NCBI GenBank assembly: GCA_047633195.1
Contig: JBLIEU010000061.1
Location: 1-14,649, forward strand
Source: JAKVAV01 sp047633195
GTDB lineage: Bacteria; Bacteroidota; Bacteroidia; Flavobacteriales_D; Cryomorphaceae
Length of the DNA stretch: 14,649 bases
Direction of reading: 5' to 3'
Shown here: positions 6,773-11,781 of the stretch, one piece after another
Layout: every line of letters starts with the position of its first letter
How positions within the stretch are numbered: the stretch's first letter is position 1
Translations under genes and position numbers: made by a program
Notes under the pieces: model-generated
Seen by the model: the letters and a program-made list of their open reading frames with translations, nothing else
Told to the model about the DNA's origin: nothing
The model's database searches: none

Positions 6773-6780
6773 CAAAGGTA
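6773..6780 (-). promoter_or_regulatory. Bacteroidota -7 box for apbE
   Basis: The minus strand reads TACCTTTG, an exact TAnnTTTG, about 54 bases before the apbE ATG. It lies between the plus-strand promoter candidate and the ATPase ATG, so the two divergent transcription units would overlap face to back. A TTG lies 23 bases upstream, which is a long spacing. Confidence 0.45.
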
Positions 6781-6786
6781 AATCAT

Positions 6787-8274
6787 ATGTCAAACAGCCG
6801 CGCCAAAACCTTGGCCGAATTAAAAGCCTCGGGATACCAGCCCAAGAAGATCAAAGACGAAATCAGGGACAACCTGATAGAAAAGTTAAAAACAGGCTCG
6901 CCTGTTTTTGAAGGAGTTCTTGGTTATGAAAAAACGGTTTTTCCTGAAGTAGAAAGGGCGATCCTTTCCAGACACAACATTAATTTTCTTGGCCTTCGCG
7001 GTCAAGCCAAAACGCGCATGGCTCGTCAGCTCGTGCAGCTATTAGATGAGTACATTCCAATCGTAGCTGGCTCGGTAATTTTCGATGATCCAATCCGCCC
7101 CATTTCCAAGTATTCAAAGGATATTATTGAAAAACAAGGAGACGAAACGCTTATTGATTGGGTGCACCGCGATGAACGATACACGGAAAAATTGGCTACA
7201 CCTGATGTAACGGTGGCCGACCTTATTGGTGATGTGGATCCGATTAAAGCCGCCAATCTCAAATTGGACTATGCCGATGAACGCGTAATCCATTTCGGAT
7301 TGATTCCTCGCGCGCACCGAGGAATATTCGTGATAAACGAACTCCCTGATTTGCAGCCGAGAATACAAGTCGCACTGTTTAATATTTTGCAAGAAGGCGA
7401 TATTCAAATCCGAGGATTCAAATTGAGATTGCCTCTAGATGTAATGTTTGTGTTTACCGCTAATCCTGAAGATTACACGAATCGTGGTGCCATTATCACT
7501 CCACTGAAAGATAGAATTCAAAGTCAGATTCTGACGCATTATCCGAAAAGTATCGAGATCTCATCTTCCATCACAAAGCAAGAAGCCAAGCTGACCGATG
7601 AGCAAAGAAAGACAGTCGAAATTCCTGACTTGGTTGCAAGTGTCATCGAACAAATAGCCATTGAAGCGCGAACGAGTGAGTATGTAGATCAAAAAAGTGG
7701 TGTTTCTGCGCGACTTACTATTTCGGCTTATGAAAACTTGGCTAGTGCGGTAGAGCGTCGAATATTAATCAATGGAGAAGCCAAAGGCCGAGCTCGTATT
7801 GGTGATCTTTTGGGCATTCTACCCGCTATAACGGGAAAGGTTGAATTGGTCTATGAAGGGGAACAAGAAGGAGCGAAAAACGTAGCCTTCAACTTAATGG
7901 GAAAAGCGATGCGCACTCTCTTTGCTCAATATTTCCCTGATCCTGAACTCGCCAAACGACGAAAGAACGAACCGAATCCATACGAGAAGGTGATCGCTTG
8001 GTTTGGCAAAAATGATTTGGAACTCGAAGCTGATTTTACCGAAAAAGAATACCGTGCTAAATTGAACGAAATTCCTGATTTGGAGAAAATCACAGTTAAA
8101 TACAATCCGAATGTGGATGAGGATGATAAAATCTTACTCATGGAATTCATTTTGCACGGATTGGCAGAGTATTCGATGCTGAGTAAAAACATATTGGAAG
8201 AAGGTCTTTCGTTCTCTGACCTTTTTAGCAGTGTTTTCAGCATGGACGATTACGACGAGAAAGACAATAGCTAA
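6787..8274 (+). CDS. AAA+ ATPase of the magnesium-chelatase ChlI/MoxR type
   Basis: This 495-residue cytoplasmic ATPase belongs to the ChlI-like group seen outside chlorophyll synthesis. Walker A is GLRGQAKT (69-76), where Ala74 sits where most P-loops have Gly. Walker B is GIFVINELPDL (179-189), with Asn184 and Glu185 instead of Asp-Glu. From memory both substitutions are usual in this group. The sensor-1 region is FTANPEDYTNRG (223-234, N226) and the arginine-finger region is PLKDR (239-243). Such ATPases normally act as rings that remodel a partner, typically a VWA-domain protein encoded next door. Here the next gene overlaps by one base (TAATG) and encodes a CPBP protease, and no VWA gene is seen. 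No photosynthesis genes are present, so Mg chelation is unlikely. The biological target is unknown. Confidence 0.88.
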   Translation: MSNSRAKTLAELKASGYQPKKIKDEIRDNLIEKLKTGSPVFEGVLGYEKTVFPEVERAILSRHNINFLGLRGQAKTRMARQLVQLLDEYIPIVAGSVIFDDPIRPISKYSKDIIEKQGDETLIDWVHRDERYTEKLATPDVTVADLIGDVDPIKAANLKLDYADERVIHFGLIPRAHRGIFVINELPDLQPRIQVALFNILQEGDIQIRGFKLRLPLDVMFVFTANPEDYTNRGAIITPLKDRIQSQILTHYPKSIEISSSITKQEAKLTDEQRKTVEIPDLVASVIEQIAIEARTSEYVDQKSGVSARLTISAYENLASAVERRILINGEAKGRARIGDLLGILPAITGKVELVYEGEQEGAKNVAFNLMGKAMRTLFAQYFPDPELAKRRKNEPNPYEKVIAWFGKNDLELEADFTEKEYRAKLNEIPDLEKITVKYNPNVDEDDKILLMEFILHGLAEYSMLSKNILEEGLSFSDLFSSVFSMDDYDEKDNS

Positions 8275-8861
8275 TGAAAGGCCGATTGACGGGGCTTGCC
8301 TGGGTCACACTTTTGGGTTTCCCGTTAATTGGCTGGATCATTCTTTACTTTTTTCGAGATGACCCTCTACAGATCATGTTCAGGAGCTCATCTTCGATAC
8401 CCATTCAATTGGTCATTGGGGTTGGCTCTGGAACATTGCTTGGCTTAGGAGCGCGGTGGCTTATTACGAGACGCTTTCTGAATGATGTTGGCATCAAATA
8501 CGCTCGAATTATCCAAAACTTTGGTATTTCAGGAGTGGGTATTTGGTTTGTTTCTTTCTGCGCAGGATTTGGAGAAGAGCTGCTTTTCAGAGGAGCTATT
8601 CAGCCATTGGCTGGCATTTGGGTTACAGCCATCGTTTTTGTCGCAATTCATGGATATCTCGACCCGAGAGACTGGAAGATCTCAGCCTATGGGCTTTTTA
8701 TGACACTGGCTATTGCGGCCTTAGGTTACCTAACCGAACACTTCGGAATATGGGCTGCTGCCACCGCCCATATGATGATAGATGTAGTGCTGTTTTATTA
8801 CCTTACTAGGCTGAAGATTAAACCCCATACTATTTATGAAGTCGATTCACATGAAGTATAA
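8274..8861 (+). CDS. CPBP family intramembrane glutamic protease
   Basis: This 195-residue integral membrane protein has about six hydrophobic segments (around residues 8-27, 43-60, 84-99, 112-127, 139-155 and 160-178). The three CPBP (Abi/CAAX protease) motifs are present: FGEELLFRG (99-107, E101, E102, R106), FVAIH (122-126, H126) and AAATAHMMID (161-170, H166 and D170, where many members have Asn). These residues form the glutamate-histidine active site known from Rce1. The family processes prenylated proteins in eukaryotes; bacterial members have roles in bacteriocin immunity and membrane-protein turnover, mostly undefined. It shares one base with the ATPase stop and overlaps the following lipoprotein gene, so all three are probably translated from one message. 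Confidence 0.88.
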   Translation: MKGRLTGLAWVTLLGFPLIGWIILYFFRDDPLQIMFRSSSSIPIQLVIGVGSGTLLGLGARWLITRRFLNDVGIKYARIIQNFGISGVGIWFVSFCAGFGEELLFRGAIQPLAGIWVTAIVFVAIHGYLDPRDWKISAYGLFMTLAIAALGYLTEHFGIWAAATAHMMIDVVLFYYLTRLKIKPHTIYEVDSHEV

Positions 8862-9789
8862 TTACCTCCTCCTCTTATCTTCCTTTTTAGCACTCAGTTC
8901 CTGCGAAGCACAGGTAAACACTTCCCCCGATGACCCTTACCAAGCATCTCATCCAGAAGCTTTCGCAAATTACTGGTATGCTGGCGAAGCAGAGCTAAAT
9001 AGCTACGAGTTGGATCAAATGCGGTACGGCGAGGTAAGAAAGGGTGAAGCAGTTATGGTCTTCGTCACAGAAGACTTCTTGCTTGATGATCAAGTCAAAA
9101 AGGAATTTGGTAATGAAGATGCCACAAGCATTCTGAAACTCAATTTCATGAAAAAATTCATGACAGGCATCTACGATTATTCAATTATGACAAGTGCCTT
9201 CACTCCCGTTGAGTTCAGAAAATTTCCTTCTACACTTAAAGTCACATTTTCAGCGCAAGATTGGTGTGGCCAAAGCTTCGGGCAGATGAATTTTAAGGAT
9301 CGAAAACTGAATTTTCAGACCCGCTCCTATTTTCAAGCCGAAGGAGATGAAGACTTATCAATCGACGCGACTTACCTCGAAGACGATCTTTGGAACAGAA
9401 TGCGGCTGGAGCCCCAAACACTGCCTTTGGGTAAAATAGAGATGGTACCTTCAATGGAGTTTATGAGGCTAAAGCATAAAGATGTGAAGGCATACCGATG
9501 CGAAGCGAACCTATTCCTTCAAGTAAACGATGACAAATCAGGAGACGAATTCTATTCCTACCAATTGACCTATCCTGAACTAGATAGAAAGCTCATTGTG
9601 AATTGCGAAAGCCGCTTTCCTTTTCGAATTTTGGGTTGGAAAGAAATCTGGAATGCCACTTCAGGTAATCCACAGATCACTGAGGCAAGACTCACTGAAA
9701 CAATGAAGAAACCTTATTGGGCGCTAAATTCTGAAAAAGAAAAAGCCCTAAGAGATTCCTTAGGGCTTCAGTATCGGATTGACCGGTAG
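8851..9789 (+). CDS. Conserved Bacteroidota lipoprotein of unknown function
   Basis: From the ATG at 8851 this is a 312-residue lipoprotein. The signal peptide ends ALSSCEA, giving lipidated Cys18, a canonical length. An ATG at 8836 would add five residues and deepen the overlap with the CPBP gene to 26 bases; I prefer 8851. Recognisable blocks include NYWYAGEAELNSYEL, MRYGEVRKGEAVMVFVTEDF, SILKLNFMKKFMTGIYDYS and AQDWCGQSFGQMNF. I recall this as a Bacteroidota family that databases sometimes label a septum formation inhibitor Maf, which looks like a misnomer: no Maf pyrophosphatase motif is visible and the protein is exported. No catalytic motif is evident. A minus-strand terminator hairpin is embedded in its last codons. 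Confidence 0.72.
   Translation: MKYNYLLLLSSFLALSSCEAQVNTSPDDPYQASHPEAFANYWYAGEAELNSYELDQMRYGEVRKGEAVMVFVTEDFLLDDQVKKEFGNEDATSILKLNFMKKFMTGIYDYSIMTSAFTPVEFRKFPSTLKVTFSAQDWCGQSFGQMNFKDRKLNFQTRSYFQAEGDEDLSIDATYLEDDLWNRMRLEPQTLPLGKIEMVPSMEFMRLKHKDVKAYRCEANLFLQVNDDKSGDEFYSYQLTYPELDRKLIVNCESRFPFRILGWKEIWNATSGNPQITEARLTETMKKPYWALNSEKEKALRDSLGLQYRIDR
9733..9768 (-). terminator. Rho-independent terminator of the DUF2911 gene, embedded in the convergent lipoprotein gene
   Basis: A perfect 10-bp inverted repeat (aagccctaag 9743-9752, cttagggctt 9759-9768) has the 6-base loop agattc. Read leftward the stem is followed by TTCTTTTTC, a U-rich tail. Rightward it is followed by cagtatcgg, so it serves the minus strand. 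It starts 25 bases past the DUF2911 stop and lies inside the last ~15 codons of the plus-strand gene. Confidence 0.8.
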
Positions 9790-9793
9790 AAAC

Positions 9794-10312
9794 TTATCCT
9801 ATCTCAAAAGAAATAGACAATTTCTCCCACATCATGGTCACCATTCCATTTTCGGAAACATTGAACATCAGCCTTTCTTGGCTCTCCTTATTCATCTGTG
9901 GCTTCACCGTGAATTGGTGAACATCGTTTGATTTATTGTAATTGTAAGTACCCCATTGGTCCCATTCACTATTCAATACTATTGTCCATTCGTCTTTTCC
10001 AGGAATGGTAAATAGGGCATACTTTCCAGCAGGAATAAGCTTTCCACCCACCTTCATATCTTTCTCCAACATAATGGTAGTGGCCTCGTTAGCACCAGTC
10101 CGCCACATTTTGCCGTAAGGCACAAGCTCTCCCCAAACAGCTCTTTCTTTTACTGCGGGAGATGAATAGTCTATTGTCACCTTGCCAGATGCCATCATGG
10201 CTTCTGCCGTTTTCGGTGGACTAGGACGGTCTGCTTTGTCTTGAGCACTCACTGAAGTACCAATAAAAAGGAAGGCTAGAAATAATAGGCTAATTGTTTG
10301 AATTCTTTTCAT
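9794..10312 (-). CDS. DUF2911 domain secreted protein
   Basis: This 172-residue exported protein has a signal peptide (1-24, ending VSAQ) followed by a single DUF2911 domain (~30-172). Diagnostic blocks are KVTIDYSSPAVKERAVWGELVPYGKMWRTGANEATTI (44-80, described here by its two ends), GGKLIPAGKYALFTIPG (89-105), EWTIVLNSEWDQWGTYNY (108-125) and the final MWEKLSISFEIG. The family is widespread in Bacteroidota and its function is unknown. The gene lies 19 bases after the repeat-protein gene on the same strand, so the two probably form an operon, and it ends in the embedded terminator at 9733-9768. No TAnnTTTG box is seen directly upstream, which fits transcription from the previous gene. Confidence 0.9.
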   Translation of the reverse strand: MKRIQTISLLFLAFLFIGTSVSAQDKADRPSPPKTAEAMMASGKVTIDYSSPAVKERAVWGELVPYGKMWRTGANEATTIMLEKDMKVGGKLIPAGKYALFTIPGKDEWTIVLNSEWDQWGTYNYNKSNDVHQFTVKPQMNKESQERLMFNVSENGMVTMMWEKLSISFEIG

Positions 10313-10331
10313 GATTAATTGGTTTAGGGTT

Positions 10332-10778
10332 TTAGTCTGTGCTTATTCTGTGTACGTCGTTGTTGTCTTGTTCAATAATGTCTTTAACTTCTTCAATTCG
10401 CTTGGCAACTATAGCCATTTCACGATGGCCATTTTTTAAGAGCCAGTGAAATGACTGTTCGTTTCCATCTCCAGTCATTGCAACATGGATCAAAACGTCA
10501 AATTTATATTTCTTTAACCATTCGACTGCTTCTTTTTGCCCTTCTGCCCCAGCGATGATAGCCACGAGGTGCTGATGACCATTTTTCAAAAGCCATTCGC
10601 GCGCATCGTCCTTGTTGTTTAGTGCAAAAACAAAAACACTCAACTCAGGGTATCCATTAGCGGCAAGCCATTCCCTTATTTTTTTATTACCTCCAATGGC
10701 TTCGGCCCATGCCACTAGAATCTTTGCAGGATAAGTTGTTTTCAATATCGGCTTGATTTTGTCTATTTTTCGGCTCAA
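10332..10778 (-). CDS. Small all-helical repeat protein with exact 25-residue units
   Basis: This 148-residue soluble protein has no signal peptide. Its core is four consecutive 25-residue units (31-55, 56-80, 81-105, 106-130), each placing Trp-Leu at the same point (W37, W62, W87, W112), with the consensus xxxAxxWLxKNGHxxLxxxxAxxG. Residues 6-30 form a degenerate extra unit (ILVAWAEAIGG). Each unit would make a helix pair, somewhat like the short degenerate ankyrin-type repeats with WLxxNG found in protists and giant viruses. I do not recognise a named family; a protein-binding scaffold is the plain guess. The only long start is TTG at 10776-10778, because an in-frame stop precedes it directly and no ATG occurs before residue 101. 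The internal TTG at codon 12 is an alternative. It is divergent from the SDR gene with only six bases between start codons. Confidence 0.65.
   Translation of the reverse strand: MSRKIDKIKPILKTTYPAKILVAWAEAIGGNKKIREWLAANGYPELSVFVFALNNKDDAREWLLKNGHQHLVAIIAGAEGQKEAVEWLKKYKFDVLIHVAMTGDGNEQSFHWLLKNGHREMAIVAKRIEEVKDIIEQDNNDVHRISTD
10389..10688 (-). repeat. Four tandem 75-base units encoding 25-residue helical repeats
   Basis: These are protein-level repeats 31-130 of the small repeat protein. The unit is exactly 25 codons, marked by Trp-Leu at 37, 62, 87 and 112. Units 2 and 4 share WLLKNGH exactly. The nucleotide sequence has diverged between units, so these are old duplications held by protein-level constraint. 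Confidence 0.8.
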
Positions 10779-10784
10779 CTAAAA

Positions 10785-11672
10785 ATGTACAAAATGCAGT
10801 ATTCGGAGCCGATGTTTAAAGATAAGGTTTTAAAGGACAAAACTATTGTGGTAACGGGGGGTGGAACAGGGCTCGGAAAGAGTATGTCAACTTATTTTTC
10901 CCAACTCGGTGCCAACATAGTCATCACCAGCAGAAAGCTGGATGTTCTAAAAAAGACCGCTGAAGAAATTGAAACGGAGACAGGGGGACGCGTCCTTGCT
11001 GTAGCTTGTGATGTAAGAAAGGAGGATGAGGTTAAATCCTTATTGGCAGAAACACTCAAAGAATTCGGATCGGTAAACGGTCTTTTGAATAATGCTGCTG
11101 GAAATTTCATTAGTCCAACAGAAAGATTGAGTCCAAAAGCATTCAGTGTCATACTTGACATTGTTCTAAAAGGAACAATCAACTGCACGTTGACTTTCGG
11201 GAAGCACTGGATAGAACAAAAGTCTCCGGCCACGGTACTGAATATCGTAACAACTTATGCCTCTACAGGATCGGGTTTCGTAGTTCCCTCAGCTTGCGCA
11301 AAAGCAGGTGTCCTCGCCATGACTAGAAGCTTAGCCGTTGAATGGGCCAAATACAAGATTCGATTTAATGCCATTGCTCCAGGGCCATTTCCTACTAAAG
11401 GCGCATGGGATAGATTGGTTCCAGCTCCGCTCAAAGAAAAAATTGCCATGGAAAAACGCATCCCATTGAGAAGAATGGGTGAGCACCAAGAATTATCAAA
11501 TTTAGCTGCCTACTTAATGAGCGATTTCGCAAGCTATATGAATGGTGAAGTTGTAACTATAGATGGTGGTGAATGGCTGCAAGGTGCTGGTCAATTCAAT
11601 CAACTTGAAGCTGTGCCAAACGAGATGTGGGACGCCATCGAGCAACATATTCGTTCTCAAAAAGGTAGCTAA
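10785..11672 (+). CDS. SDR family oxidoreductase resembling 2,4-dienoyl-CoA reductase
   Basis: This 295-residue NADP(H)-dependent short-chain dehydrogenase is likely to reduce 2,4-dienoyl-CoA intermediates during oxidation of unsaturated fatty acids. Cofactor motifs are TGGGTGLG (24-31) and NNAAG (102-106), and TSRK (48-51) fits the NADP-binding position. Instead of the classical YxxxK it has the DECR arrangement: Y158 in TTYASTGSG, then S169 and K173 in PSACAKAG, the same spacing as Tyr199, Ser210 and Lys214 of human DECR1. The following EWAKYKIRFNAIAPGPFPTKGA is also DECR-like, as is VTIDGGEWL near the C-terminus. ATG codons at 10785, 10794 and 10812 are all possible starts. It diverges from the repeat-protein gene, and the M43 protease follows 104 bases downstream. 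Family is secure; substrate is inferred. Confidence 0.9.
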   Translation: MYKMQYSEPMFKDKVLKDKTIVVTGGGTGLGKSMSTYFSQLGANIVITSRKLDVLKKTAEEIETETGGRVLAVACDVRKEDEVKSLLAETLKEFGSVNGLLNNAAGNFISPTERLSPKAFSVILDIVLKGTINCTLTFGKHWIEQKSPATVLNIVTTYASTGSGFVVPSACAKAGVLAMTRSLAVEWAKYKIRFNAIAPGPFPTKGAWDRLVPAPLKEKIAMEKRIPLRRMGEHQELSNLAAYLMSDFASYMNGEVVTIDGGEWLQGAGQFNQLEAVPNEMWDAIEQHIRSQKGS

Positions 11673-11751
11673 GAAAAAAATTTCTTGTTGCCAATTAGAT
11701 ATTGGAGTGTCAAAAAAGGTCGTAACCAAAAAGACTAAAAGGCAGTACAAT

Positions 11752-11781
11752 GTCATGAATCCTTCAAATCTGATTCATGAC
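11752..11781 (+). promoter_or_regulatory. Perfect hairpin overlapping the M43 protease start codon
   Basis: gtcatgaatc (11752-11761) and gattcatgac (11772-11781) are exact reverse complements with a 10-base loop, cttcaaatct. The protease ATG (11777-11779) is inside the right arm, so folding of the mRNA would hide the start codon. There is no U tract after it, so it is not a terminator. It could equally be an operator for a dimeric regulator. Confidence 0.55.

Noticed and set aside
6787..8274. Annotation of the AAA+ ATPase as a true magnesium chelatase for (bacterio)chlorophyll
   Set aside because: No ChlD, ChlH or other pigment-synthesis gene is nearby, and ChlI-like ATPases of this group are widespread in non-photosynthetic bacteria.
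8851..9789. Labelling the lipoprotein as a Maf septum formation inhibitor
   Set aside because: It has a lipoprotein signal and no visible Maf/HAM1 nucleotide-pyrophosphatase motif; the name would mislead.
11673..11705. AT-rich inverted repeat AAGAAA/TTTCTT and CCAAT-TAGAT-ATTGG after the SDR gene
   Set aside because: The stems are 5-6 bp and mostly A-T, with no GC core and no suitable T tract, so neither a terminator nor a defined operator can be supported.
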